Positions 34,985-44,124 of a DNA stretch of 64,000 bases are shown in pieces. The DNA lies in contig CAWDXZ010000006.1 of the NCBI GenBank assembly GCA_963806455.1, positions 604,575-668,574 on the forward strand, given 5' to 3'. This DNA is from Bog-756 sp963806455. GTDB taxonomy: Bacteria; Actinomycetota; Acidimicrobiia; Acidimicrobiales; RAAP-2. The position numbers and the translations under genes are program-made. The notes beneath the pieces are model-generated. The model was not told the DNA's origin. It was given only the letters and a program-made list of their open reading frames with translations, and searched no databases. Within the stretch, counting starts at the first letter, position 1; each line of letters begins with the position of its first letter.

Positions 34985-36961
34985 GTGCCGGGCCTGGTCG
35001 ATCCCGTGGTGGTGGCCGGCCGGCGAGCGCCGTCGCGGGTGTTCTTCGGCCCGCACGAGACCAACCTGGGCCGGGGCCGGCGACTGAGCGATCGTCACGT
35101 GGCCTACTACCGGGCCCGGGCGGCCGGTGGCGCCGGCCTGGTGGTCACCGAGACGGCCTCGGTGCACCGCTCGGACTGGCCCTACGAGCGGGCGCCGTTG
35201 GCCGAGTCGTGCGGCCCGGGCTGGGCCGAGGTGGTCGAGGCCTGCCGGCCCCACGGCACCCTGGTCCTGGCCGGCCTGGGCCATTGCGGGGCCCAGGGAT
35301 CGAGCGCCCACTCCCAATCGGCGCTGTGGGCACCGTCGCCGGTGGCCGACGTCGTCAGCCGGGAGATGCCCATGGAGATGGAGGCGGAGGACATCGCCGC
35401 CGTCGTCGACGGGTTCGCCCGGGCCGCCCGCCTGGCCGTGGATGCGGGCCTCGACGGGGTCGAGGTCGACGCCGGGTACTGCTCGTTGCTCCGCCAGTTC
35501 CATTCCGGCCTCACCAACCGGCGCGCCGACGGCTACGGGACCGAGCGCCTCCGTCTCACCGGTGAGGTACTGGACGCAGTCCGGGCCGCCCTGGGTGGCG
35601 GGCGCGTCCTGTCGCTGCGGCTGTGCTGCGACGAGCTGGCCCCCTGGGCCGGCGTCACCCCTGACCAGGCCGCCGAACACGTCTCCACCCTGGCCGACCG
35701 GGTGGACCTGGTGGTGGTGGTGCGAGGCGGCCCCTACTCCGCATCGGCCTACCGGCCCGACGCGCACACCCCTGCCACTTTCAACGCCGACCTGTGCCGG
35801 CAGATGCGTGCCGCGGCCGGAGGACGCGCCCTGGTGGTGCTGCAGGGGAGCGTGGTCGAGCCGGCCACCGCCGACGCAGCTCTTGCCGACGGGGTGTGCG
35901 ACGCGGTGGAGATGACCCGGGCCCAGATCGCCGAGCCGAACCTGGTGGCCCTGGTGCGGCGGGGTGCCCGCCATCGGGTGCGGCCCTGCCTCCTGTGCAA
36001 CCAGGCCTGCCGGGTGCGCGACGACCGCAATCCCCTCGTGACCTGTGTGGGCGAGCCCCGGAGCGGTTACGAGACCACCGAGCCCGACCCGGACGGCACC
36101 GACGAGGCCCGACGCCGGATCCTGGTGGTAGGAGCCGGGCCGGCCGGACTCGAATGCGCCCGGGTACTGGCCGGTCGGGGCCACGACGTCCGCGTCCTCG
36201 AGCGGGCCGATCGGGCCGGTGGGGCGCTGGCGGTGGCGGCGAAGGGACCGGGCCGCCGGCGCCTGGCCGCGCTGAGCGAATGGCTCCTGGCCGAGTGCCT
36301 GCTGCTCGGCGTCACGGTGGAGACGGGGCGCGAGGCCGGGGCGTCCGAGCTCGACGCGGCCCGCGCCCGGGGCGAGGAGGTCGTGCTGGCCACCGGGTCC
36401 CGGCCGGCCGCCGGCACCGACGTCGGCCCCGGCCCCGCCCGGGTCGACGCCCTGACGCTCCTCGGTCGCGGTCGGGAGATGCTCCCCGACGGGCCCGTCC
36501 TCGTGCACGACAGCGTCGGGGGCCCGGTCGGCGTCGGCGTGGCCGAGTGGCTGGCCGAGTCGGGATGCGAGGTGTCGATCGTCACCCCGGACCCGATCGC
36601 CGGCACCCTCCTGTCGAGGACGGGCGACCTGGCCGATGCCAACACCCGGCTGCAGCGGGCCGGTGTGCGACGCGAGCTGCGCGCCGTGGTCCGTGACGTC
36701 GGGCCGGGGACGGTCGTGCTCGAGGACGTCTGGACCGGGGTCCGGCGTTCGGTCCCTTGTGCCGCACTGGTCGACTGCGGTCACCGGCTGCCCGACGAGG
36801 AGCTCTACCTGTCGCGTCCGGGCACCCGGCGGGCCGGGGACTGCGTGGCCCCGCGGAGCGTGCTCGAGGCGGTGCTCGAGGGCCGGCGGCAGGCCCTCGA
36901 CATCGCCGGCGTGACCGACAGCACCGGCTTGGTACCGGCCACCGCCGGCGCCGCCCCATGA
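34985..36961 (+). CDS. Mycofactocin-system OYE/FadH-family oxidoreductase 1
   Basis: 658-residue flavin/iron-sulfur enzyme of the 2,4-dienoyl-CoA reductase family. Seen: N-terminal OYE barrel (FFGPHETNLGRGRRLSDRHV near 20), a [4Fe-4S] site with CLLCNQAC followed eleven residues on by Cys (near 340-357), and a C-terminal dinucleotide-binding half with ILVVGAGPAGLECARVLAGR near 378. The family would carry electrons from NAD(P)H through FAD and FeS to FMN. It starts four bases after mftC. Its natural role in mycofactocin clusters is not known; I infer electron exchange with mycofactocin or its sugar-linked form. Confidence 0.86.
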   Translation: MPGLVDPVVVAGRRAPSRVFFGPHETNLGRGRRLSDRHVAYYRARAAGGAGLVVTETASVHRSDWPYERAPLAESCGPGWAEVVEACRPHGTLVLAGLGHCGAQGSSAHSQSALWAPSPVADVVSREMPMEMEAEDIAAVVDGFARAARLAVDAGLDGVEVDAGYCSLLRQFHSGLTNRRADGYGTERLRLTGEVLDAVRAALGGGRVLSLRLCCDELAPWAGVTPDQAAEHVSTLADRVDLVVVVRGGPYSASAYRPDAHTPATFNADLCRQMRAAAGGRALVVLQGSVVEPATADAALADGVCDAVEMTRAQIAEPNLVALVRRGARHRVRPCLLCNQACRVRDDRNPLVTCVGEPRSGYETTEPDPDGTDEARRRILVVGAGPAGLECARVLAGRGHDVRVLERADRAGGALAVAAKGPGRRRLAALSEWLLAECLLLGVTVETGREAGASELDAARARGEEVVLATGSRPAAGTDVGPGPARVDALTLLGRGREMLPDGPVLVHDSVGGPVGVGVAEWLAESGCEVSIVTPDPIAGTLLSRTGDLADANTRLQRAGVRRELRAVVRDVGPGTVVLEDVWTGVRRSVPCAALVDCGHRLPDEELYLSRPGTRRAGDCVAPRSVLEAVLEGRRQALDIAGVTDSTGLVPATAGAAP

Positions 36962-37797
36962 CCTCGGTCGGCCCGCCGGTGGAGGGCCGACCCGGCCGGG
37001 TGTCCGGTCGGGTGGCCCTGGTCACCGGGGCCGGGCGCGGCCAGGGCCGCAACCACTCGGTCCGACTGGCCAGGGAGGGGGCCGACATCATCGCCGTCGA
37101 CCGTTGTGCCGACCTCGACGACATCCCCTACCCCATGGCCACCCCCGCCGACCTCGAGGAGACGGCCCGGCTGGTGGCGGCGGCCGGGGCCCGGGTGGTC
37201 ACGGCCCAGGCCGACGTGCGCGACGCCGACGCCCTGGCCGCGGCGGTCACCGACGGGGTGCGCCGGCTCGGCCGGCTCGACATCGCCGTGGCCAACGCCG
37301 GTGTCTGCACCGTCCAGCGGTGGGACGAGGTCACCCCCGCCGTGTGGGACGCGGTCCTCGGCGTCAACCTGAGCGGGGCCTGGAACACCTGCGTGGCGTC
37401 CATCCCCCACCTGCTCCAGGCCGGGGCGGGATCGCTCATCCTCATCAGCTCGGTCGCCGGTCTCAAGGGACAGCCCTTCCTCGCCCCCTACGTGGCGTCG
37501 AAGCACGGGATGGTCGGGGTGATGCGCATGCTCGCCAACGAGCTGGCCAGTGGCAGCATCCGGGTCAATTCCATCCACCCCACCGGGGTCGACACGCCCA
37601 TGCTGGCCGGTCTGGTCGGGCTCAGCGAGCGCATCGAGTCTGACCCCGGCACGGGCTCGGTCTTCCTCAACTCCCTGCCGGTCAACGTCCTCACCCCCGA
37701 CGACGTGAGCGAAGCCGTCCTCTACCTCGCCTCGGCGGAGTCGCGGTTCGTCACCGGCCTGACCATGACCGTCGACGCCGGCTCGTCGGCCCGCTGA
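36958..37797 (+). CDS. Mycofactocin-coupled SDR oxidoreductase
   Basis: 279-residue short-chain dehydrogenase. Seen: ALVTGAGRGQGRNHSVRLAR near 20-40, IIAVDRCADLDDIPYPMATP, NAG near 108, ISSVAGLKG and PYVASKHGM with Tyr-x-x-x-Lys near 180. The GRGQGRNH loop and the extra insertion after the first strand are hallmarks of mycofactocin-coupled SDRs, which hold nonexchangeable NAD(H) and hand electrons to mycofactocin. ATGA overlap with the previous gene; the next gene starts three bases after its stop. Confidence 0.9.
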   Translation: MTSVGPPVEGRPGRVSGRVALVTGAGRGQGRNHSVRLAREGADIIAVDRCADLDDIPYPMATPADLEETARLVAAAGARVVTAQADVRDADALAAAVTDGVRRLGRLDIAVANAGVCTVQRWDEVTPAVWDAVLGVNLSGAWNTCVASIPHLLQAGAGSLILISSVAGLKGQPFLAPYVASKHGMVGVMRMLANELASGSIRVNSIHPTGVDTPMLAGLVGLSERIESDPGTGSVFLNSLPVNVLTPDDVSEAVLYLASAESRFVTGLTMTVDAGSSAR

Positions 37798-37799
37798 CC

Positions 37800-39767
37800 A
37801 TGACCGCGGGCTCGAGTTACCGCCATCTGTTCACCCCGCTCCGCATCGGGCCGGTCACCGTCCCCAACCGGATCGTGTTCTCCGCCCACCTGACCAACTA
37901 CGCCACCTCGGGGCTGCCCACCGAGCAGCATGCCGCCTACTACTCGGCGCGCGCCGCAGGGGGTGCCGGCCTGATCATCACCGAGGAACACTCCACGCAC
38001 CCGACCGACTGGCCGTACGAGAAGCTGATCCACGGGTTCAACCCCGAGGTGGTGCCGGGCTACCGGCGCATCACCGAGGCCGTCCACGCCCACGATGTCC
38101 CCATCCTCGCCCAGATCAACCACAACGGCGGCCAGGCCTCGAGCATGTACTCGCGCCTGCCGGTGTGGGCGCCGAGCCCGGTGCCCGACCCGCTGTTCCG
38201 TGAGGTGCCCAAGGCCGTGGAGCCGGCGGAGATCCGCGAGATCGTGGCCGGGTACGCCCTCGTGGCCGGCCACTGCATCGAGGGGGGTTTCGACGGCATC
38301 GAGCTCCAGTGCTCGCACTCGTCCATCGTGCGCGGCTTCCTCTCCCCGGCGACCAACCGCCGACGTGACGAGTACGGCGGGTCGCTCCCCAACCGGGCCC
38401 GGCTCCTCCTCGAGCTCGTCGACGCCGTCCGAGCGACCATCGGGCCCGACCGCGTGCTCGGGGTGCGCATCTGCGGCGACGAGCTCATCGACGGCGGGAC
38501 CGACATCCGCGACGCCGTGGAGGTGGCGCGCCTGGTGGACGCCACCGGCCAGGTCGACTACATCAACACCTCCATCGGGGTCGCCACCGCCACCCTCTTC
38601 GTGATCGAAGCCAGCATGCAGGTGCCTCCCGGGTACGCCATGTTCATCCCGAGCGCCATCCGCCCGGCCGTGCAGGTCCCGGTGGTCGGGGTCGGTCGCT
38701 TCAAGGACCCCCGCCAGGCCGACCAGGCGCTCCAGGATGGGCTGTGCGACCTCGTCGGCGTGGTGCGGGGGCAGATCGCCGACCCGGATTTCGGCGCCAA
38801 GGCTCGTGCCGGCCACGCCGTCGACATCCGTACCTGCCTGTCCTGCAACCAGGAATGCGTCGGCCGCATGGGCCTCAACCGGTGGCTGGGCTGCATCGAG
38901 AACCCGAGGGCCGGCCTCGAGTCCACCCCGCTCCCCGTCCCCCGCGCTCGGCGCCGGGTGGTGGTGGTCGGAGGCGGTCCGGGCGGCCTCCAGGCGGCGG
39001 TCACCGCCGCCGAGCGGGGGCACCGGGTCACCTTGTTCGAGCGGCAGGAGCGGCTGGGGGGGCAGGTGCCGGTGGCGGCCAGCGTGCCCAGCCGGGCCGA
39101 GTTCCTCGACCTCACCCGCAACCTGATCGCGGCCGCCCACCGCCAGGGCGTCGACCTCCGGACCGGATCAGAGGCGACCGCCGACACCGTGATGGCCGAG
39201 GGCCCCGATGCGGTGGTGATCGCCACCGGCGCCCGGCCGGCCCGGCCGTGGTGGGCCGGCGACCACCCCCGGGTGGTCGACGTCCGGGACGTCCTCGAAG
39301 GCCGGGCGCAGCCCGAGGGTGACGTCGTGCTCGTCGACGAGCTCGGATTCCATCAGGCCACGTCGGCGGCGGAGTGGCTGGCCGACCGGGGCTGCCGCGT
39401 CGAGATCGCCACCAACGCCATGGTGGTGGGCCAGGACCTGGGCATCACCCTCGATCTCGAGACGTGGAACGTGAAGGCCCAGGCCAAGGGCATCGTCCAG
39501 AGCGTGGACCTCGTGCCCATGGGCCTGCGAAACCGGGAGGACGGATCCGGCGGCGCCGTCCTCGAGCTGCAACACCATCCCACCGGCACGGCCGAGGAGC
39601 GGGTCTGCGACTGGGTGGTCTGCTCCGTGCACCAGCAGTCCGAGGACGAGCTGTGGCGCGCCCTCAGAGAAGGCACCGCCCCCGCCTACCGCGTCGGGGA
39701 CTGCCTGGCCCCACGTCGGGCCCACGCCGCTGTCATCGAGGGTCACCGGGTGGCGATGTCGCTGTGA
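37800..39767 (+). CDS. Mycofactocin-system OYE/FadH-family oxidoreductase 2
   Basis: 655-residue paralogue of the OYE-type enzyme upstream. Seen: LRIGPVTVPNRIVFSAHLTN at the start, active-site-like IELQCSHSSIVRGFLSPATN near 165, a [4Fe-4S] site CLSCNQEC plus Cys 12 residues later near 345-361, and VVVVGGGPGGLQAAVTAAER near 387 for FAD/NAD(P). It retains the long C-terminal reductase module. The two OYEs differ enough to have distinct substrates or form a heteromer. The junction with the EtfA-like gene is GTGA. Confidence 0.87.
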   Translation: MTAGSSYRHLFTPLRIGPVTVPNRIVFSAHLTNYATSGLPTEQHAAYYSARAAGGAGLIITEEHSTHPTDWPYEKLIHGFNPEVVPGYRRITEAVHAHDVPILAQINHNGGQASSMYSRLPVWAPSPVPDPLFREVPKAVEPAEIREIVAGYALVAGHCIEGGFDGIELQCSHSSIVRGFLSPATNRRRDEYGGSLPNRARLLLELVDAVRATIGPDRVLGVRICGDELIDGGTDIRDAVEVARLVDATGQVDYINTSIGVATATLFVIEASMQVPPGYAMFIPSAIRPAVQVPVVGVGRFKDPRQADQALQDGLCDLVGVVRGQIADPDFGAKARAGHAVDIRTCLSCNQECVGRMGLNRWLGCIENPRAGLESTPLPVPRARRRVVVVGGGPGGLQAAVTAAERGHRVTLFERQERLGGQVPVAASVPSRAEFLDLTRNLIAAAHRQGVDLRTGSEATADTVMAEGPDAVVIATGARPARPWWAGDHPRVVDVRDVLEGRAQPEGDVVLVDELGFHQATSAAEWLADRGCRVEIATNAMVVGQDLGITLDLETWNVKAQAKGIVQSVDLVPMGLRNREDGSGGAVLELQHHPTGTAEERVCDWVVCSVHQQSEDELWRALREGTAPAYRVGDCLAPRRAHAAVIEGHRVAMSL

Positions 39768-40807
39768 GCGCAGCGTCGGACCCCGTCCCGGGGGGAGCGG
39801 CCGTGGCCCTCGTCGTGGCGCGGGACGGGAGGCTGCCCACCGGCGCCGCCGCCGCCGTCGGCGAGGCCGGCGGCACGGCCATCGTGGTGGGTTCGGGGGC
39901 CGAGGCCGCCGCCCGGGCCCTGCTCGGCGCGCACCGGGCCGTGTGGTCCGAGACCGGGCCGGGCCTCGAGCCGGCCCGGCTGGCCGCCATCCTGGCCGGG
40001 GTGGTCGAGCCGGTGCCACTGGTCGTCCTGCCGGCCTCGCCCGACGGCCGCGACCTCGCCCCCCGTTTGGCCGCCACCCTCGGGAGGCCGCTGGTGGCCG
40101 GGGCCACCGAGGCCCGCGTCGGCACCGACGGGAACGGGCAGGCGATGGTCCGAGCCCTGGTGTCCCGGCTCGACGACCGGGTGCTGCTGCCGGTGGACGT
40201 GGCCGGGCCGGCCATCGTGACCCTGGTGCCGACGACACCGGCCGTCCCGGGAGCAGGCCCGCCCGTCGTCGAGCCCCTGTCGCCGCCGGCCGGCGCCGGC
40301 GGTGACCACCTGGTGGCGGTCGGGCCCGACCCCGAGCTGGTGGCGGTGCTCGACCCGGACGTCCGCACCATGGACCTCGCCGACGCCCGGAGGGTGCTGG
40401 CCGGGGGGGCCGGCCTGGCCGCCGGTGCGGACGACCGACAGGCCGGCCGGCACTTCGAGCTGCTGGAGCAGGTGGCCACCGCCCTCGGGGCCTCGACCGG
40501 CGCCACCCGGGTGGCCACCGACGCCGGGTGGACGGGGTACGAGCGCCAGATCGGCACCACCGGGGTGACGATCGACCCCGACCTGTACGTGGCCTTCGGG
40601 ATCTCGGGGGCCACCCAGCACGTGGGAGGGATCGGCGCCCCCCGCCATGTGGTCAGTGTGAACACCGACGGCTCCTGCCCCATGACCGCCCTGGCCGACC
40701 TCGGGCTGGTCACCGACGGGCCGGCGCTGCTGCTCGAATTGGCGGACCGGCTCGGGGTGGGCCACTCCGACGCGGTCCGCCCGACCGGGGTGGGCGACGA
40801 TGGCTGA
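39764..40807 (+). CDS. Mycofactocin-associated electron transfer flavoprotein, alpha-like subunit
   Basis: 347-residue EtfA/FixB-like protein. Seen: N-terminal ALVVARDGRLPTGAAAAVGE, and a C-terminal FAD domain with GTTGVTIDPDLYVAFGISGA and ATQHVGGI near 285, matching the family's G-x-S-G-A-x-Q-H FAD signature. It would pair with the EtfB-like subunit encoded 1.6 kb downstream. GTG 39764 overlaps the previous stop, and its own stop overlaps the FixC-like start, so it is tightly coupled within the operon. Confidence 0.87.
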   Translation: MSAASDPVPGGAAVALVVARDGRLPTGAAAAVGEAGGTAIVVGSGAEAAARALLGAHRAVWSETGPGLEPARLAAILAGVVEPVPLVVLPASPDGRDLAPRLAATLGRPLVAGATEARVGTDGNGQAMVRALVSRLDDRVLLPVDVAGPAIVTLVPTTPAVPGAGPPVVEPLSPPAGAGGDHLVAVGPDPELVAVLDPDVRTMDLADARRVLAGGAGLAAGADDRQAGRHFELLEQVATALGASTGATRVATDAGWTGYERQIGTTGVTIDPDLYVAFGISGATQHVGGIGAPRHVVSVNTDGSCPMTALADLGLVTDGPALLLELADRLGVGHSDAVRPTGVGDDG

Positions 40808-42126
40808 GCGCGCCGATGACGCGGCCACCGTGTTCGACGCCGTGGTGGTCGGCGCCGGTCCGGCGGGATCGGCCGCCGCCCTGGCCCTGGCCCGGGCGGG
40901 CCGGTCGGTGGTGATGGTGGAGCGGGGCCCGTTCCCCGGTTCGAAGAACGTGTACGGCGGCGTGGTGTACGGCCGCGTCCTGGACGGGATCGTGGCGGAC
41001 TGGTGGCGGGAGGTTCCCGTCGAGCGATGGGTGGTGCGGCGCTCCACGTCGATGATGACCGGGAGCCAGTCGGTCTCCGTCGACTACCGGTCGGAGGCGT
41101 GGGGGACGGCCCCGTTCAACGGGATGACCACGCTGCGGTCGGCGTTCGACTCGTGGCTGGCGACGAAGGCCACCGGGTCGGGCGCCCGGCTGCTCCCGGC
41201 CACGGTGGCCACCGGGTTGGTGAGGGACGAACGCGGCGGGGTCATCGGGGTGCGCACCGACCGGGACGGCGCCGAGCTGCGGGCCCGGGTGGTGGTGGCC
41301 TGCGACGGGGTCAACTCGCTGTTGGCCAAGGAGGTCGGGCTGCTTCCGAGGGCCGAGGCCGCTCATCACACGCTCGGGGTGAAGGAGGTGCTCGAGCTGG
41401 GCCGGGACGTCATCGACGAGCGGTTCGGCCTGCGGCCCCACGAGGGCGTCGACATCGAGATGCTCGGGTGCACCCGCGGAATCCCCGGAGGGGGATTCCT
41501 CTACACCAACTCCGACACGGTGAGCATCGGGCTCGTGCTGTCGTTGCCGCAGCTGGCCGAGGCCAAGGTCAGGCCCGAGGAGCTGGTGGCCGACCTCAAG
41601 GCGCATCCGTCCATCGCCCCGTATCTCCGGGGCTCCACCCTGCGAGAGTACTCCGCCCATCTGATTCCCGAGGGCGGCTACGACACCATGCCGGGGCTGG
41701 CGGCCGACGGGATGGTGGTGGCCGGGGACGCCGCGGCCATGACCCTGGCCGCCGGCGTCTGGCTGGAGGGGGTCAACTTCGCCATCGGATCCGGGTTCGC
41801 CGCCGGGCAGGCCGTCGACCGCGCCATCACCGCCGGGGACTGGTCGGCGCGGCGGGCTCGCCTCGTACCGGGCCGACCTCGAGCGGCAGTTCGTCCTGGC
41901 CGACCACAAGCGATTCCGCAAGGCGCCGGCCCTGTTGCTCTCCCCGCGAGTCCAACAGCGGTACCCGGGGCTGGTCTGTGACGTCGTCGAGGGGATGTTC
42001 ACGGTCACCAACCCCACCCCGAAGCCCGGGGGCGTCCGCATCACCCGCCGGGCGGCGGCCCGACACGGCGTGAAGCTCCGCCATCTGGCCCGCGACACCG
42101 TCCGCGCCCTCCGGATCTTCGGATGA
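40800..42126 (+). CDS. FixC/ETF-quinone-oxidoreductase-like flavoprotein, frameshifted
   Basis: FAD-dependent oxidoreductase related to FixC. Seen: FDAVVVGAGPAGSAAALALA near 12 (FAD site), GPFPGSKNVYGGVVYGRVLD, VACDGVNSLLAKEVGL near 168, GMVVAGDAAAMTLAAGVWLE near 302. The initial frame fails after GDWSAR at 41838-41855 and would stop at 41981. From 41854 the next frame continues with GLASYRADLERQFVLADHKR through to RALRIFG and a stop at 42124-42126 that overlaps fixX by ATGA. Removing one base in GCGCGGCGGG (41847-41856) restores a 441-residue protein. Sequencing error, recent mutation and +1 frameshifting are all possible. Confidence 0.85.
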
Positions 42127-42458
42127 GCCCTTCCTTCGATGACGGCGCCGGGCCCGGACCCGAGACCCACCGCTGGCGGGGCATCTCGTTCGAGGACCGC
42201 ATGGCCACCGTCGAATTCCGGGTCGGGGCACGGGCCCATATCACCGTCGAGTCCGAGGTCTGCCGGTCGTGCACCACCCGAGCCTGCGTGACGGCGTGCC
42301 CGGCCGGCCTGTTCACGCCCACCGCCGACGGGGGCATTCTCTTCAATTACGAGGAGTGCTTCGAGTGCGGGACCTGCTACATGGTGTGCAACAACGAGGG
42401 CGCCATCACCTGGACCTACCCCGACGGCGGCCAGGGTGTCGTCTTCCACCTCGGATGA
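42123..42458 (+). CDS. FixX-like ferredoxin
   Basis: 111-residue ferredoxin-like protein. Seen: EVCRSCTTRACVTACPAGLF near 40-58 and NYEECFECGTCYMVCNNEGA near 76-95, two cysteine groups. The second group, CxxCxxxxxC, with the nearby Cys residues makes one [4Fe-4S] cluster, and further Cys in the first group could hold another. FixX acts with FixC as the iron-sulfur partner of ETF. ATG 42123 overlaps the true-frame stop of the FixC-like gene, which supports that reading. Confidence 0.86.
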   Translation: MSPSFDDGAGPGPETHRWRGISFEDRMATVEFRVGARAHITVESEVCRSCTTRACVTACPAGLFTPTADGGILFNYEECFECGTCYMVCNNEGAITWTYPDGGQGVVFHLG

Positions 42459-43423
42459 GCGCGCCCCCGGCACTCGACGACGGCCCGTTGGTGGTGGCCT
42501 GCCTGCGGGTGACCGACCTGCGCCCGAGGGTGGACCCGCTCACCGGTGCGATGAGCCGCCGCACCCAGGGGATGGCCTGTTCGGCGGCGGACAATGCCGC
42601 ACTCGAGCACGCCTTCCGAGTTGCCGGCGTCTTGCACGGCCGGGTGTTGGTCGTGGCCGCCGGGCCCTCGTCGGTCGACCCGGCGTTGAAGGAGGCCCAA
42701 GCCCTCGGTGCCACCGTGCTGCGCGTCCGGCTGGACGACACCGGCAACCAGGAGTACGCCGACGAGCTGGCCGGAGACGAGCGGGCCCTGGCCCGCTCGA
42801 TCGTGGCTGCCCTGGCACCGTTCGGGCCACCGTCACTGGTGCTGTGCGGTGACCGCTCGACCGACCGGGGTACCGGGGCGCTGCCGGCCTTCCTCGCCCA
42901 TGAGCTCGGCGTGTGCCAGGCACTCGGGCTGGTGCGCCTGCGGGTGGGCGACCGTCAGGAGGGGACACCGCCCGCCGCACCGGAACAGGTGTTGCTGGCC
43001 GAGCGCCGGCTGGACGGCGGGTGGCGTGAGCAGCTGCGGGTGCCCCTGCCGGCGGTGTGCTCGGTGGAGGCCGCCGGTGTCACCCTCCGGCGCGCCTCGC
43101 TGACCGGTGCGCTCACCGCCGAGGCCTCGACCGTGCCGGTGGAGCGTTCGCCCGGCGGGCACCGTCCCGATGCCGGCGCCGTCCTGGTCGGCCCACCCGG
43201 CCCCTTCCGGCCCCGGACCCGCCTCGTGCCCGCGCCGGAGGGCGACGACCCTCGCGCCCGCCTGCTGTCCCTCACCGGAGCGCTGGTCGCCCACGACCCG
43301 CCCATGGTCGTCGGCCCGGTCGGTGCTCCCGCCGCCGCCGACGCGTTCATCGACTTTCTGGTGCGGCACGGCTATCTCGAGGGACCGCTACCCGGACGGC
43401 CCCACGACGGTGACGGCCGATGA
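42455..43423 (+). CDS. Mycofactocin-associated electron transfer flavoprotein, beta-like subunit
   Basis: 322-residue EtfB/FixA-like protein. Seen: VVACLRVTDLRPRVDPLTGA near 15 (AMP/FAD domain strand), ACSAADNAALEHAFRVAG near 45, LVLCGDRSTDRGTGALPAFL near 130 and VCQALGLVRLRV, standard for EtfB. It is longer than classic EtfB (about 255), with a C-terminal extension of about 80 residues. With the EtfA-like, FixC-like and FixX genes it completes a FixABCX-type set. Both junctions are ATGA overlaps. Confidence 0.86.
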   Translation: MSAPPALDDGPLVVACLRVTDLRPRVDPLTGAMSRRTQGMACSAADNAALEHAFRVAGVLHGRVLVVAAGPSSVDPALKEAQALGATVLRVRLDDTGNQEYADELAGDERALARSIVAALAPFGPPSLVLCGDRSTDRGTGALPAFLAHELGVCQALGLVRLRVGDRQEGTPPAAPEQVLLAERRLDGGWREQLRVPLPAVCSVEAAGVTLRRASLTGALTAEASTVPVERSPGGHRPDAGAVLVGPPGPFRPRTRLVPAPEGDDPRARLLSLTGALVAHDPPMVVGPVGAPAAADAFIDFLVRHGYLEGPLPGRPHDGDGR

Positions 43424-44124
43424 CCGGGCTGGACCGCTCGACCTGGACCGATGTGCGCCGTCAGGCCGGTTCGGGTGCCGTGCTCCTCGTCCCGGTGGGC
43501 TCGACCGAGCAGCACGGGCCACACCTCCCGGTGACGACCGACACCGACATCGCCGTGGCCATCGCCACCGCCGCCGCCTCCCGTCATCGCGGCCTGCTGG
43601 TCGCTCCGGCCCTTCCCTACGGCTCGAGCGGTGAGCACGAGGGCTTCGCCGGCACGTTGTCGATGGGCCAGGCCGCCACCGAACTGGTCCTCCTCGAGCT
43701 CGGTCGTTCGGCCAGCCGCCACTTCGCCTTCACGGTCGTGGTCTCGACCCACGGCGGCAATGGCGCACCGGTCGGCCGGGCCATGGGACGTCTGGCCGAG
43801 GAGGGGCACCCGGTCGTGGCCTGGTGGCCGACCTGGCCCGGCGATCTCCACGCCGGCCGCACCGAGACGTCCCTGATGCTGGCCATCGCCCCGGAACGGG
43901 TGCAGCTCGGACGGGCCGAGGCCGGGGATGGCCGACCCCCGGCCGTCCTCATGCCCTTGCTCCGCACGGAAGGGGTGCGGGCGGTGAGCGCCAACGGCGT
44001 GCTGGGCGATCCGGCCGGGGCCAGTGTCGAGGAGGGCAGGGTGCTGCTGTCGGGGGCCGTGGACCGGCTGGTGACCGCGGTCGGGGAGTTGCGCCGCTCC
44101 GCCTCCGGAAGGACCGCCGGATGA
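43420..44124 (+). CDS. mftE: Mycofactocin peptidase MftE (creatininase family)
   Basis: 234-residue metalloprotease that cuts the Val-Tyr dipeptide-derived product from modified MftA. Seen: VPVGSTEQHGPHLPVTTDTD near 24 with the metal-binding Glu-x-His and Asp, YGSSGEHEGFAGTLSMG near 68, VVSTHGGNGAP near 107 with His, and HAGRTETSLMLAI near 145 with the Glu ligand, the complete creatininase metal set. ATGA overlaps on both sides. Its presence with MftA, B, C and F shows a working mycofactocin core pathway is encoded. Confidence 0.94.
   Translation: MTGLDRSTWTDVRRQAGSGAVLLVPVGSTEQHGPHLPVTTDTDIAVAIATAAASRHRGLLVAPALPYGSSGEHEGFAGTLSMGQAATELVLLELGRSASRHFAFTVVVSTHGGNGAPVGRAMGRLAEEGHPVVAWWPTWPGDLHAGRTETSLMLAIAPERVQLGRAEAGDGRPPAVLMPLLRTEGVRAVSANGVLGDPAGASVEEGRVLLSGAVDRLVTAVGELRRSASGRTAG

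Noticed and set aside
34985..39767. mftD within the operon
   Set aside because: Both large flavoproteins are OYE/FadH-type with Fe-S sites, not the FMN-dependent alpha-hydroxyacid dehydrogenase fold of MftD.
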